Shown: positions 26,480 through 35,489 of the stretch, piece after piece
Numbering within the stretch: position 1 is the first letter of the stretch
Layout: the number at the start of each line of letters is the position of its first letter
The notes under the pieces: model-generated
What the model saw: only the letters and a program-made list of their open reading frames with translations
Told to the model about the DNA's origin: nothing
Databases searched by the model: none
Assembly: GCA_903904755.1 (NCBI GenBank)
Contig: CAIVDV010000083.1
Span: forward strand, 1 to 50,504
Length of the DNA: 50,504 nt
Direction: 5' to 3'
Source of the DNA: an uncultured Acidobacteriaceae bacterium
GTDB lineage: Bacteria; Acidobacteriota; Terriglobia; Terriglobales; Acidobacteriaceae
Translations under genes and position numbers: made by a program

Positions 26480-28429
26480 TTATGCCTGTGCGGGGAGTGG
26501 GGTGAGGAGGGTGGTATTGGTGGGGCTTTCCTGGTCTTTGTACTGGAGCTGGTAGAGCTTGTAATAGATGCCGCGCTGGGCGAGGAGTTGCTGGTGGGTG
26601 CCGGACTCGCGGAGGTGGGCTTTGTGCATGACGAGGATGACGTCGGCGCGCTGCACGGTGGAGAGGCGGTGTGCGATGAGGACGGAGGTGCGTCCGGCGA
26701 CCATGCGTTCGAGTGCGAGCTGGATTTTCTGCTCGGTGTCGGTATCGACGGAGCTGGTGGCTTCGTCGAGGATGAGGATGCGGGGGTTGTAAGCGAGGGC
26801 GCGGGCGAAGTTGATGAGCTGCTTTTGTCCGGTGGAGAGCGAGTTGCCGCGCTCGATGACGGGCTCGTCGAATTTCTGGGGCAGGGACTCGATGAAGTCG
26901 AGGACATTGACGTCGCGTGCGGCTTCGGTCATGCGCTCGGGGGTGATTTCTTCGTTGCCGAGGCGGATGTTTTCCGCGATGGTTCCCGAAAACAGGAAGG
27001 GATCCTGAAGGACTACGGCGAAGTGACGGCGGAGTTCGAGGAGGTCGTGCTGGCGGAGGTCGAGGCCGTCGAGGAGGATTTGTCCGCTGGTGACCTCGTA
27101 GAAGCGCATCATGAGCGCGGTGAGAGTGGTTTTTCCGGCGCCGGTATGGCCGACGATGGCGACGGAGTGGCCGGGTTCGACGGTGAAGGAGACATCCTTG
27201 AGAATCCACTCGATGTCGGTCATCGCCTCCAGCTCGTCGGCCGAAGCAGTTGCAATGCGGGCCTGCTGCTCTGGCGTGAGGGCATGGTAGGTGAACCAGA
27301 CATTGCGGAACTCGATGCGGTTGGAGCGATCCCCAGTCTGGGGATGAGCAGGCGACACGATCTCCGGCGCTGTATCCAGCAGCTTGAAGATGCGTTCGCA
27401 GGCGGTCATGGCTGCCTGGAGGATGTTGAACTTTTCGCTGAGGTCGAGAATGGGGCGGAAGAAGCGCTGGGCGTACTGGATGAACGCCGAAAGCACGCCG
27501 ATGGTGACGACCGTGGAACCGGCGATGACGGCGAAGCCTCCGCGCCAGATGATGAGCGCGATTGCCACCGACGATAGAATTTCAACTGCCGGATAGTAGA
27601 GCGCGTAGGCGAAAACCGTGTCTTTGAAGGCGACCATGTGCTGCTGGTTTACGGCCTCAAAATCCTGGTAGGCGCGAGCCTCGCGGTTAAACAACTGCAC
27701 GACGCCCATTCCGCTGACATGCTCCTGGGTAAAGGAGTTGATGCGCCCGATGGCTGCACGGACGCGGCGATAGCTGGCCCGGACGGACTTGCGGAAGAGA
27801 TGCGTGACGAGCACGATGATGGGGAGCACGGCGAAGGTCAGCAGCGCCAGCCGCCAGTTCATCGAGAGCATCACGCACACCATCACGGAGAGCGCAAAAA
27901 CATCGTCGATCATCGACAAGACGCCGGCGGTGAACATCTCATTGATGGCGTCGACGTCGGCGGTGAGGCGGGTAACAAGGCGGCCGACCGCAGTGTTGTC
28001 AAAGAAGCCGATATGCATCTGCTGCATGTGGCGGAAGATTTCGCGGCGGAGGTCAAACATGACCTTTTGCCCGGTCCACTGCATGAGGTAGGTTTGGGTA
28101 AACTCCAGCCCGTAGGCAATGAGCAGCGCGGCCAGGTAGGTGCCGGCGAGTTCGGCCAGGCCGAGGTAGGGGTCGGCAGGCAGGCGCTTTCCAATCCAGT
28201 TGGTGCCGACGCTGGAACTGGCGGTGAGGTAGCGGTCGAGGCCGACTTTTACCAGATATGGGCCCACCACATCGGAAGCGGCCTTGCAGATGACGGCGAC
28301 GATGGAGACGACAGTCTGGATGCGATAGGGGATGAGGTAGCGCGCGAGGCGGCGCATGAGGCGGCCGTCATAGGCTTTGCCACTGATTTCGTCGTCGGGC
28401 TTTTTTGCAGTCTTCTGGTCTTCGGCCAT
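26480..28429 (-). CDS. ABC exporter (MsbA/MdlB-like, fused membrane-ATPase)
   Basis: A 649-residue half-transporter. Residues ~20-345 are six hydrophobic segments of the type I exporter fold (HIGFFDNTAVGRLVTRLT is the coupling-helix region). Residues ~385-630 are the ATPase: Walker A GHTGAGKTT, Q-loop VVLQDPFLFSGT, signature SLSTGQKQLINFARAL, Walker B ILILDEATSSVD, and the H-loop IAHRLSTV. The signature LSTGQ instead of LSGGQ and a ~20-residue insertion after FTYHALT are typical of the YheH/MdlB-like subgroup, members of which often work as heterodimers; no partner gene is adjacent. Substrate unknown (lipid or drug-like). The ATG at 28429 lacks a clear Shine-Dalgarno. Divergent from the GFFGTDP-repeat gene. 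Confidence 0.92.
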   Translation of the reverse strand: MAEDQKTAKKPDDEISGKAYDGRLMRRLARYLIPYRIQTVVSIVAVICKAASDVVGPYLVKVGLDRYLTASSSVGTNWIGKRLPADPYLGLAELAGTYLAALLIAYGLEFTQTYLMQWTGQKVMFDLRREIFRHMQQMHIGFFDNTAVGRLVTRLTADVDAINEMFTAGVLSMIDDVFALSVMVCVMLSMNWRLALLTFAVLPIIVLVTHLFRKSVRASYRRVRAAIGRINSFTQEHVSGMGVVQLFNREARAYQDFEAVNQQHMVAFKDTVFAYALYYPAVEILSSVAIALIIWRGGFAVIAGSTVVTIGVLSAFIQYAQRFFRPILDLSEKFNILQAAMTACERIFKLLDTAPEIVSPAHPQTGDRSNRIEFRNVWFTYHALTPEQQARIATASADELEAMTDIEWILKDVSFTVEPGHSVAIVGHTGAGKTTLTALMMRFYEVTSGQILLDGLDLRQHDLLELRRHFAVVLQDPFLFSGTIAENIRLGNEEITPERMTEAARDVNVLDFIESLPQKFDEPVIERGNSLSTGQKQLINFARALAYNPRILILDEATSSVDTDTEQKIQLALERMVAGRTSVLIAHRLSTVQRADVILVMHKAHLRESGTHQQLLAQRGIYYKLYQLQYKDQESPTNTTLLTPLPAQA

Positions 28430-28539
28430 TGAGTGATTGGATGGCGCACCGGGAAGTTGGGGTGCAAGTTCATTGTAGCGGGTGGGGAAGACGCAATCGG
28501 AGCAACCGGCGACAACGCGCTGGCGGGTTGGGGCCAGAT

Positions 28540-28568
28540 TTGACATATCGGAAGAGCGGGAACATACT
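28540..28568 (+). promoter_or_regulatory. Sigma-70-like promoter for the GFFGTDP-repeat gene
   Basis: TTGACA at 28540-28545, a 17-base spacer and CATACT at 28563-28568 give a strong -35 and a fair -10. Transcription would start near 28575, leaving a leader of about 190 bases before the ATG at 28763. Confidence 0.55.
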
Positions 28569-28653
28569 TGTGCGCAATTCGCGGAGAGCAAAACTAGATA
28601 GACTCTGTTCTGTTTAAGCGACAAGTTTCTGGAAATCGCTGTTTTAGAGAGAG

Positions 28654-28704
28654 CAAATAGCCTTCCTGGACTTTAACCAGCTTCATAACTTGTTCGGCTA
28701 TTTG
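28654..28704 (+). promoter_or_regulatory. Inverted repeat in the 28.6-kb leader
   Basis: CAAATAGCC (28654-28662) and GGCTATTTG (28696-28704) are perfect arms; inside them CTGG/CCAG forms a smaller hairpin. The structure lies between the proposed promoter and the Shine-Dalgarno of the repeat-protein gene. The whole 333-bp divergent spacer shows no other gene. Confidence 0.5.
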
Positions 28705-28762
28705 GATTTCGCCCAGCCACTTGGCGTGATTGCAAATCAAGCTCCGCGCAGGAGCATTCCAC

Positions 28763-29767
28763 ATGTCACAAGAAAAACCTGTGTCTGCGTTCCAGTGCAG
28801 TCCGGAGCAGGCCGAACGGGCTGTGCTGATTTCGCGGGTTGCTGCCGGAGCCTTTTTGTTGCTGCTGGTTGTGTTGTTTTACCTCGGTTCCATGGTGCAT
28901 ACGTACCTGCATCCCTATTTTTTGTACAAGAGTTTTGCGCTGCTGCAGTTGTCTTTGCTGTTGGCAAAGCTGCTGTGGCCCTTGGCGCCCGGATTGGCCG
29001 TAATCGCGCTGAACTTGTCCAACTGGAATGACGGAATTGAGCGCGGGAGCGCGCTGTTTACGCGGCGCCTAGATGTTGCCCGGGGCAAGGAGGGGAAGTT
29101 TGCGCGCTTCTTTTCGCGGCCGCTCTGGCGCGGATGTCTGTGGATATGGGCAAAGACCGAAGGGATAGAGATGGAGGGTGTGCGGGCCGGAGTAAGGGTT
29201 TCGCTGGCGACCTACTTCGTGGGGATTATGGTCTCCCTCCTGCTCGCTGCGGTGTACATCCTTGTTGCCGTAGTCGTCTTTCTGGCAATGATTTTCTTTG
29301 TTTTCTGGATTATTTCGCTCGGCAGCAACTCTCCTGACAGAAATCGAGGGAATGATGTGGAGGACCGATCCCCGATGAGCAGGGTGAGGACCAGCCGCAA
29401 GGCCGAAGGCTTCTTCGGAACGGACCCCCACCTGGAGCATTTTGACGAACATGGCAAAAAGGTTGCCGAAACGCGCAAGGTTGAGGGCTTCTTTGGCACA
29501 GACCCCCACGAAGTGACAACGGATATGGAAGGCAACAAGGTGGCAGAAGGCCGTTACGTCGAAGGGTTCTTCGGCACAGACCCCCACGTGCGAATTGAGG
29601 ACGCCGAGGGAAACTTTGCTGGCGAGAGAAGACATCGCGAGGGATTTTTCGGTACGGACCCATACGCTGAAACAACCGACGCAGACGGGAACGTAGTCAG
29701 CACAGCGCGCCACGAGGATGGCTTCTTCGGGCTCGACCCGCACACCGAGCACACGCCCGAAAAGTAG
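28763..29767 (+). CDS. Membrane protein with C-terminal GFFGTDP tandem repeats
   Basis: A 334-residue protein I cannot place in a family. Residues ~20-190 contain about four hydrophobic segments (AGAFLLLLVVLFYLGSMV; ALLQLSLLLAKLLW; and a long pair around VSLLLAAVYILVAVVVFLA). From residue 214 to the end come four full and one partial repeat of exactly 26 residues, each starting E-G-F-F-G-T-D-P-H/Y and continuing with a D-x-x-G-N-x-V-A-E-like acidic/basic stretch. At DNA level the period is 78 bp without a single indel (units begin at 29402, 29480, 29558, 29636, 29714), while the spacer residues vary, so copies are under selection and not newly amplified. The ATG at 28763 has GGAG ten bases upstream. 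A terminator follows. The repeats are probably on the cytoplasmic side, given the basic segments after the last helix; function unknown. Confidence 0.88.
   Translation: MSQEKPVSAFQCSPEQAERAVLISRVAAGAFLLLLVVLFYLGSMVHTYLHPYFLYKSFALLQLSLLLAKLLWPLAPGLAVIALNLSNWNDGIERGSALFTRRLDVARGKEGKFARFFSRPLWRGCLWIWAKTEGIEMEGVRAGVRVSLATYFVGIMVSLLLAAVYILVAVVVFLAMIFFVFWIISLGSNSPDRNRGNDVEDRSPMSRVRTSRKAEGFFGTDPHLEHFDEHGKKVAETRKVEGFFGTDPHEVTTDMEGNKVAEGRYVEGFFGTDPHVRIEDAEGNFAGERRHREGFFGTDPYAETTDADGNVVSTARHEDGFFGLDPHTEHTPEK
29402..29767 (+). repeat. 78-bp coding tandem repeat, ~4.6 units
   Basis: Units start at 29402, 29480, 29558, 29636 and 29714 with the nearly constant core GGCTTCTTCGGCACAGACCC. Spacing is exactly 78 bp. 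The last unit has GLDP in place of GTDP and stops early. Confidence 0.95.
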
Positions 29768-29783
29768 TCGAGATGTGGCAAGC

Positions 29784-29812
29784 AAAAAGCCCCCGGAGGT
29801 CGGGGGCTTTTG
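29784..29812. terminator. Bidirectional terminator after the repeat-protein gene
   Basis: AAAAAGCCCCCG and CGGGGGCTTTT enclose an AGGT-type loop; the A-tract on the left lets it work for the convergent GT2 gene, which ends at 29831. Confidence 0.9.
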
Positions 29813-29830
29813 CGTTCGGTTGCTGTGCGC

Positions 29831-30820
29831 TTAGTTGCCAGAGAGCAGGCTGGGTTCCTCGGGGGAACGGAGGCGGACCAGGCGGTCGATGGCATATGGG
29901 GCGCGATGCGCGGTGGTGTGGTAGTGCCGGACCTGCAGCTCGCCCAGCAGGCCAATCGCGAGCATCTGGATGCCGGCAAGCATCGCAACGGCGGCAACCA
30001 CGAAGAGCGGCCCGTGGGCATCCATGATGTTTGCGGACGGATGAATTACCTTCAGCACTAAAAGGAAGAAGCTGAGCAAGCCACCGGTGAGGATGGAGAG
30101 CGCGCCGAAGCCACCAAAGAAGTGGAGCGGGCGGCTCATGTACTTGAGCAGGAAGCGGATGGTGAGGAGGTCAAAGAAGACGCGGAAGGTGCGCCCGATG
30201 CCGTAGTGGCTTTTGCCTCGGAGGCGGTTGACGTTCTTGATGGGGATTTCGCAGATGGAGGCGCCATACCATGCGGCGAGGGCCGGGATGAAGCGGTGCA
30301 TTTCGCCGTAGAGCGGAATGTTCTGGATAATCTCGTGGCGGTAGGCCTTGAAGGTGGTGCCGAAGTCGTGGATGTCCACGCCCGACAGCTTGGCCATGAG
30401 CCAGTTGGCGCAGCGGGAGGGGATGCGGCGCATGATGAAGTTGTCGATGCGCTCTTTGCGCCATCCGGAGACGACGTCGTAGCCCTCTTCGAGCTTTTCG
30501 AGGAAGTTCGGAATCTCTGCTGGGTCGTGCTGCAGGTCGCCATCCATGGAGAGGATGAAGTCGCCGGAGGCATTGTCGAAGCCGGCGGCAAGTCCGGCGG
30601 TCTGGCCGAAGTTGCGGCGGAGCTTGACGACGAGGACGCGCGAGTCAACGGCGGCAATCTCTTCGAGGAGCTTATAGGTTCGGTCCGAGGAGCCATCATC
30701 TACGAGGACCAGCTCAAAGGTTTCGCCGACGTGCTCCATGACGGACTTGAGGCGAGCGTAGAGCTGTGTGACGTTCTCTTCCTCATTGTGGAAAGGAACA
30801 ACGATGGAATATTTGGGCAT
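29831..30820 (-). CDS. GT2 glycosyltransferase (polyprenyl-phosphate sugar synthase type)
   Basis: A 329-residue enzyme of the DPM1/ArnC/GtrB type: an N-terminal GT-A catalytic domain (SIVVPFHNEEENV, LVDDGSSDRT, MDGDLQHDPAEIP with the metal-binding DxD-like site, and SGWRKERID) and two C-terminal transmembrane helices (GGFGALSILTGGLLSFFLLVL; VVAAVAMLAGIQMLAIGLLGEL). Such enzymes move a sugar from a nucleotide donor to undecaprenyl phosphate on the cytoplasmic face, feeding GT39/ArnT-like transferases such as the one at 12.6 kb. Sugar identity unknown. The length is normal. It ends at the terminator shared with the repeat-protein gene. Confidence 0.92.
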   Translation of the reverse strand: MPKYSIVVPFHNEEENVTQLYARLKSVMEHVGETFELVLVDDGSSDRTYKLLEEIAAVDSRVLVVKLRRNFGQTAGLAAGFDNASGDFILSMDGDLQHDPAEIPNFLEKLEEGYDVVSGWRKERIDNFIMRRIPSRCANWLMAKLSGVDIHDFGTTFKAYRHEIIQNIPLYGEMHRFIPALAAWYGASICEIPIKNVNRLRGKSHYGIGRTFRVFFDLLTIRFLLKYMSRPLHFFGGFGALSILTGGLLSFFLLVLKVIHPSANIMDAHGPLFVVAAVAMLAGIQMLAIGLLGELQVRHYHTTAHRAPYAIDRLVRLRSPEEPSLLSGN

Positions 30821-30888
30821 ATCAACAGTATAGATGCGCGGTCGATGAAAAGGGCTCGAAAAAGCGGGGTTGGGCGTTCCGCGATGTG

Positions 30889-31968
30889 CTACGCGAGTAC
30901 CGCCCGGAGGATCCCGGCAGCGCGTTCGCAGTCCTGGTGGGAGATGTCGGCGTGAGTGACGAAGCGGACGGATTGGGGGCCGACAACGGAGGTGAGCAGA
31001 CCATGGAGCTTGAGTTTGGCGACAAGTTCGGCCGCCGTCTGGTTGGCAACCTCGAAGATGACGATGTTGGTTTGGACGGTTTCCATGTCGATGGAGAGGG
31101 TGGGGATGTTGGCCACGGCTTCGGCGAGGAGGCGCGCGTTGGCGTGGTCCATGTGCAGGCGAGCGGGCATCTGCTCGAGCGCGATGAGGCCGGCTGCGGC
31201 AAGGATGCCGGCCTGACGCATGCCGCCGCCGAGTGCCTTGCGGATGAGGCGGGCTTCGGCGATGGCCTGTTTGGAGCCGACAAGCATGGAGCCGACGGGG
31301 GCGCGGAGACCTTTTGACAGGCAGAACATGACGGTGGAGAAGCCGCGGGTGAGGGTGGCTACGTCGGTTCCCAGGGCGATGGCGGCGTTGAAGATGCGGG
31401 CACCGTCGAGGTGGGTGGGGAGGTTGCGCTTGCCGGCTTCATGCCAGATTTCTTCGAGGACGGGGAGAGGGGTGCAGGTGCCGCCGGCCATGTTGTGGGA
31501 GTTTTCCAGCTCAATGAGGCCGGTGTCGGCGCGGAATCCACCGCGCGGATAAACAACCGGGGCGATATGGGCCCAGGTGAGGATGCCGCGTGGAGCGGCG
31601 ACGGGGCGGAGAAGGCAGCCGGAGAAGGCGGCGGCGGTGGCCATTTCCCAGTCGAGGATGTGGGCGCGGGATTCGCAGATGATTTCCTGCCCCGGACGGG
31701 TGTGGAGACGGATGGCGACCTGGTTGCCCATGGTTCCTGTGGGGACGAAGAGAGCGGCCTCGCGAGCGAAGATTAGGGCAGCGCGGGATTCGAGCTGATT
31801 GATGGTGGGGTCTTCGCCGTAGACATCGTCGCCGACCTCGGCCGAGGCCATGGCGGCGCGCATTTCAGCGGTGGGGCGGGTGAGTGTGTCGCTTCGCAGA
31901 TCGATTGTGGCGGAGGGGACGGCGGATTCCGGCTGATACACAATGGGCTCCAGATTGCTGTGTTGCAT
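30889..31968 (-). CDS. ltaE: Low-specificity L-threonine aldolase
   Basis: A 359-residue PLP enzyme of fold type I that cleaves threonine or allo-threonine to glycine and acetaldehyde. IDLRSDTLTRPTAEMRAAM, VGDDVYGEDPTINQLE and LFVPTGTMGNQVA at the N-terminus are diagnostic; HLDGARIFNAA binds PLP and the Schiff-base Lys is in FCLSKGLRAPVGSML. The ATG at 31968 has GAAGG ten bases upstream; an open frame continues further upstream into the hemW gene end. It lies 20 bases downstream of hemW, so the two may be co-transcribed. Confidence 0.92.
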   Translation of the reverse strand: MQHSNLEPIVYQPESAVPSATIDLRSDTLTRPTAEMRAAMASAEVGDDVYGEDPTINQLESRAALIFAREAALFVPTGTMGNQVAIRLHTRPGQEIICESRAHILDWEMATAAAFSGCLLRPVAAPRGILTWAHIAPVVYPRGGFRADTGLIELENSHNMAGGTCTPLPVLEEIWHEAGKRNLPTHLDGARIFNAAIALGTDVATLTRGFSTVMFCLSKGLRAPVGSMLVGSKQAIAEARLIRKALGGGMRQAGILAAAGLIALEQMPARLHMDHANARLLAEAVANIPTLSIDMETVQTNIVIFEVANQTAAELVAKLKLHGLLTSVVGPQSVRFVTHADISHQDCERAAGILRAVLA

Positions 31969-31987
31969 TGCTTGGTGAACCTTCAGT

Positions 31988-33223
31988 TTACGCGTTGCCC
32001 AGGACTGCGTGTGCCTCGATCCCCAGCCCCAGGAACTCCTGAAAAACATCATTCGAAATCAGCCGGCCGCGGTTGGTGAGGAAGATACGTCCGGATTGCT
32101 GGATGAGGAGCTCGTCCTGGATGAGGCGGTCGATGACGGCGAGCGCGGCTTCCATGGCGGCAGCGCCAAATTCGGCGGTCATGGCGCTGAGCGAGATGCC
32201 GGAGTTGCGGCGAAGGCCGAGAAACCAGGCCTCTTCGAACTGCTGCGTCTTATCGAGCCAGGCGGTTTCAGGGCTGGTCTGGTCGTTGAGGTAGAGGCTG
32301 AGATCGTCGGTTGTGGTGCTGCGAAGGACGGTGCCGTCGGCAGAGCGCAGCATCGAGGAGGCGTCGAGGCCGAGGCCGAGGTAGGGTGCGCGCTGCCAGT
32401 AGCGGAGGTTGTGGCGGGAGGCGAGGGGGGCCTCGCCTTTGGGGTCGCGGGCGAAGTTGGAGATTTCGTACTGGTGCAGGCCCGCCGCGGCGAGTTGGTC
32501 AATGGCGACTTCGTACATGCGGGCGATGGTGTCGTCGGAGGGGACGAGGCCGGCGGAATAGCGCACTCCGCCGGAGAGGAGTTCGCGGCCGAGGCGGGAG
32601 TCTTCGTCAATTTCGAGCATGTAGATGCTGGCGTGTGGGGTGGCGGCTGCGGTGAGGACCGAGAGGGATTCCTGCCATGTGGCGAGGGTTTGGCCGGCGA
32701 GGCCGGCGAGCAGGTCAAGGTTGATGTTGGAGATGCCTGCGGCGCGAAGGCGGACGAGGTCGGCCAGGACCTGGGCCCGGGTATGGAGGCGCCCGGAGGA
32801 GGCGGCTTCGGAGTCGATGAAGGACTGGACGCCGAGGGAGACGCGGTTGACACCGGAGGTGGCCATGGCAGCGAGAGTTTCGTCGGAGATTTGGCCTGGG
32901 GCGCACTCGACGGTGATTTCGCAGTCCTGTGTGAGGGAGAGCCGGGAGCGGATGGCGGCAAAGAGGCGCGCCATATCGGGGCCGGAGAGGACGGAGGGGG
33001 TTCCGCCGCCGAGGTAGATGGAGTCAACGGCTGTGGGGAGCGTGACGCCCATTGCTGCGGCCCAGGCCGGTGCGGCGGCAAGGTCTGCGATGAGGCGGTC
33101 AACGTAGCGGGCATGTTCGCTGGCGGGGTAGACACCTGAGGCGAAGTTGCAGTAGGTGCATTTGGAGCGACAGAAAGGGATGGAGATGTAAAGGCCGAGC
33201 GTGTCGGGGCCGGGGTGAGACAT
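31988..33223 (-). CDS. hemW: Radical SAM heme chaperone HemW
   Basis: A 411-residue radical SAM protein of the HemW family (formerly annotated as oxygen-independent coproporphyrinogen III oxidase). The [4Fe-4S] motif CRSKCTYCNF lies at residues ~18-27, with GLYISIPF before it and YLGGGTPS, RVSLGVQSF, NLDLLAGLAGQT and HQYEISNFAR following. HemW proteins bind heme and deliver it to target enzymes; they lack true HemN activity. The C-terminal HemW/HemN domain is complete. The ATG at 33223 is preferred; earlier codons in frame do not extend the conserved region. Upstream, divergent, is the fucosidase gene. Confidence 0.94.
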   Translation of the reverse strand: MSHPGPDTLGLYISIPFCRSKCTYCNFASGVYPASEHARYVDRLIADLAAAPAWAAAMGVTLPTAVDSIYLGGGTPSVLSGPDMARLFAAIRSRLSLTQDCEITVECAPGQISDETLAAMATSGVNRVSLGVQSFIDSEAASSGRLHTRAQVLADLVRLRAAGISNINLDLLAGLAGQTLATWQESLSVLTAAATPHASIYMLEIDEDSRLGRELLSGGVRYSAGLVPSDDTIARMYEVAIDQLAAAGLHQYEISNFARDPKGEAPLASRHNLRYWQRAPYLGLGLDASSMLRSADGTVLRSTTTDDLSLYLNDQTSPETAWLDKTQQFEEAWFLGLRRNSGISLSAMTAEFGAAAMEAALAVIDRLIQDELLIQQSGRIFLTNRGRLISNDVFQEFLGLGIEAHAVLGNA

Positions 33224-33354
33224 GGTGGTCTTATTTTCGCATTTTCTCCGGTTTTCGGTCGTGAGGCCACCTGGGTGTCCTGACAGCGCTTCCATTGTGT
33301 AAACTGGCGGCGCTGCGAAAGCGGATGGATTTCTGCGATGAGAGGGTGTGTCCG

Positions 33355-34776
33355 ATGGGGATAAAGCTGGCGGTTTTGGGAAGCGTTTTCATTTCAATGG
33401 CGGTGGCTGCGAGTGGTGTGGCGCAGGAGGCGAAGCATTACGAGCCGACAGTGGCGTCGCTGGATACCCATCCGCTGCCGGATTGGTATGGCGACGCCAA
33501 GCTGGGAATCTTTATCCACTGGGGACTGTATTCGGTTCCCGGTTGGGCGCCACTGACGCATCCCGACCATGACTTCGCCTCAGAGGACTACATCGTCTAC
33601 AACCCCTATGCCGAGTGGTACCTGAATGTGGTGCGCATTCCGGGGTCGCCGACGCAGAAGTATGACCAGGAGCACTTCGGGCCGCACCACAATTACTACG
33701 ACTTCAAGACGCAGTTTGATGCGGAGACGAAGAAGTGGAATCCGGATGATATGGCCGGGGTGTTTCGCGATGCGGGTGCCAGGTATGTGGTGCTGACCAG
33801 CAAGCATCATGAGGGGTTCACGCTGTGGCCGAGCCAGGTGGAGAATCCCAACCAGACGGGACTGCAGGCGGAGCGCGACATCGTGGGCGAGCTGACCGGC
33901 GCGGTTCGCAAGGCCGGGCTGAAGATGGGGCTCTACTACAGCGGTGGGTACGACTGGACGTTTAACCGGGGGCCGATTGAGAAGGGTCGAGACTACGAGA
34001 TGGTCAAGCCCGAAAGTGTGGCTTATGGCCGGTATGCCGACGCGCAGATTGAAGAGCTGATTGCGAAGTACAAGCCAGCGGTGCTGTGGAATGACATTGA
34101 CTGGCCCAGGAGCGGCGACGCGCTGAAGGTGATGGCGGACTATTACAACTCGGTTCCGGATGGCGTGATTGACGACCGGTTTGGCGTGCCGCACTCAGAC
34201 TTTACTTCGCCGGAGTACTCGAAGCTGGACCAGATAAGCGAGAAGAAGTGGGAAGAGTGCCGGGGGCTGGGCCGGAGCTTTGGTTATAACCGGGCAGAGG
34301 GCGAGGCAGAGACAATCGCGCCGGACGAGCTGATTGCTCTGCTGGTGGACATTGTGAGCAAGAACGGGAACCTGCTGCTGGATGTGGGCCCGGAGGCGGA
34401 TGGAACGATTCCGCCGGTGCAGATGGAGCGGCTGAAAGCGCTGGGTGCGTGGCTGAAGCAGAATGGCGAGGCGATTTACGGGACAAAGCCGTGGACGCGG
34501 GCCAATGGAAGTACGAACCAGACGGACGCGAAGGGCAAGGCCGTGGATGTGCGCTTTACCCAGAAAGACGGCAAGTTGTATGCCACGCTGCTGGGCAGGC
34601 CGGCCGGGCAGGCGGTGCTGCTGCATAACGTGAAGGCGGCGGCGGGGACGGAAGTGGCGCTGCTGGGCGCGGGGCCGGTGAAGTGGACGCAGCGGGCCGA
34701 AGATCTGGAAGTGCAGTTGCCTGCGAGTTTGCCGGGGGATTATGCCTGGGTGGTAAAGCTGACGCCCGGAAAATAG
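33355..34776 (+). CDS. Alpha-L-fucosidase (GH29), exported
   Basis: A 473-residue GH29 glycoside hydrolase that removes terminal alpha-L-fucose from plant or microbial glycans. The signal peptide is AVLGSVFISMAVAASGVAQ. The family motif LGIFIHWGLYSVPGWAPL is at residues ~49-66; FVGPHHNYYDF-like EHFGPHHNYYDFKTQF, VVLTSKHHEGFTLWPS with conserved His residues, and the nucleophile Asp in VLWNDIDWP follow. A C-terminal beta-sandwich (residues ~385-473) completes it. Expected location is periplasm or outside. Fits a polysaccharide-degrading soil or peat lifestyle. The ATG at 33355 is chosen because it directly precedes the signal peptide. The next gene starts 58 bases downstream. Confidence 0.93.
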   Translation: MGIKLAVLGSVFISMAVAASGVAQEAKHYEPTVASLDTHPLPDWYGDAKLGIFIHWGLYSVPGWAPLTHPDHDFASEDYIVYNPYAEWYLNVVRIPGSPTQKYDQEHFGPHHNYYDFKTQFDAETKKWNPDDMAGVFRDAGARYVVLTSKHHEGFTLWPSQVENPNQTGLQAERDIVGELTGAVRKAGLKMGLYYSGGYDWTFNRGPIEKGRDYEMVKPESVAYGRYADAQIEELIAKYKPAVLWNDIDWPRSGDALKVMADYYNSVPDGVIDDRFGVPHSDFTSPEYSKLDQISEKKWEECRGLGRSFGYNRAEGEAETIAPDELIALLVDIVSKNGNLLLDVGPEADGTIPPVQMERLKALGAWLKQNGEAIYGTKPWTRANGSTNQTDAKGKAVDVRFTQKDGKLYATLLGRPAGQAVLLHNVKAAAGTEVALLGAGPVKWTQRAEDLEVQLPASLPGDYAWVVKLTPGK

Positions 34777-34834
34777 CGTGGAACTGCCAGTGTCTGGAGC
34801 CCGTATGGCTGGGAGTGGGTAGGATAGAGGGACG

Positions 34835-35431
34835 ATGACACTGGCGACTGTGGATTTTTCGGGGATGGAGCATGTGCTGTGGCCGTGGTTATTTTACGGC
34901 TGGGGAGTGGGCGAGGCCGTGCTGGGGGTGCGGACGCGTACGCGCAAGGGGAGTGGCAAGGTGAGCGACCGCGGCACGCTGCGCCTGCTTTGGCTGGTGA
35001 TTGTCAGCTCGGTTACGGTCTCAACCTGGATATCGGCAGTGGGCGAGCATAACCTGCTGGGAAATGTGCCGGGGTTGCGACTGGCCGGAATGGCGCTGCT
35101 GGTGGCGGGCATGGTACTGCGCACGGCGGCGGTGGTGCAGTTGGGCAAGTCGTTCAGCTCAAACGTCGCGATACGGGCCAAGCAGACGGTGCTGAAGACG
35201 GGACTGTACGGTTGGATGCGGCACCCCTCGTATACGGGGATGGTGCTGGTGTTTGCGGGCATCGGGGTGCATTCGCGGAACTGGGTTGGGCTGGCGGTGG
35301 CGGTGGTGCCGCCGTTGGTGGCGCTGCTGTACCGGATCCACGTGGAAGAAATTGCGCTGCGGGAGCACTTTGGTCCCGAGTATGTGGCATACAGCGCGGA
35401 GACGAAGCGGCTGGTGCCCTGGGTGTACTAG
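34835..35431 (+). CDS. Isoprenylcysteine carboxyl methyltransferase-like membrane protein
   Basis: A 198-residue integral membrane protein of the ICMT/PEMT-like superfamily. Four to five hydrophobic segments are seen; the C-terminal half has LKTGLYGWMRHPSYTGMVL, then the cytosolic SAM-binding signature: RIHVEEIALREHFGPEYVAY and the Arg in KRLVPWVY. In bacteria these proteins are SAM-dependent methyltransferases of unknown substrate, since prenylated CaaX proteins are absent. Its neighbours (fucosidase upstream, quinone oxidoreductase downstream) do not clarify its substrate. Confidence 0.88.
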   Translation: MTLATVDFSGMEHVLWPWLFYGWGVGEAVLGVRTRTRKGSGKVSDRGTLRLLWLVIVSSVTVSTWISAVGEHNLLGNVPGLRLAGMALLVAGMVLRTAAVVQLGKSFSSNVAIRAKQTVLKTGLYGWMRHPSYTGMVLVFAGIGVHSRNWVGLAVAVVPPLVALLYRIHVEEIALREHFGPEYVAYSAETKRLVPWVY

Positions 35432-35489
35432 GGCGGCTTGCAGTGGCCTGTTGCAGAGCGGTGGGGTGCGGGTGCATTCTCTAGGGGAT

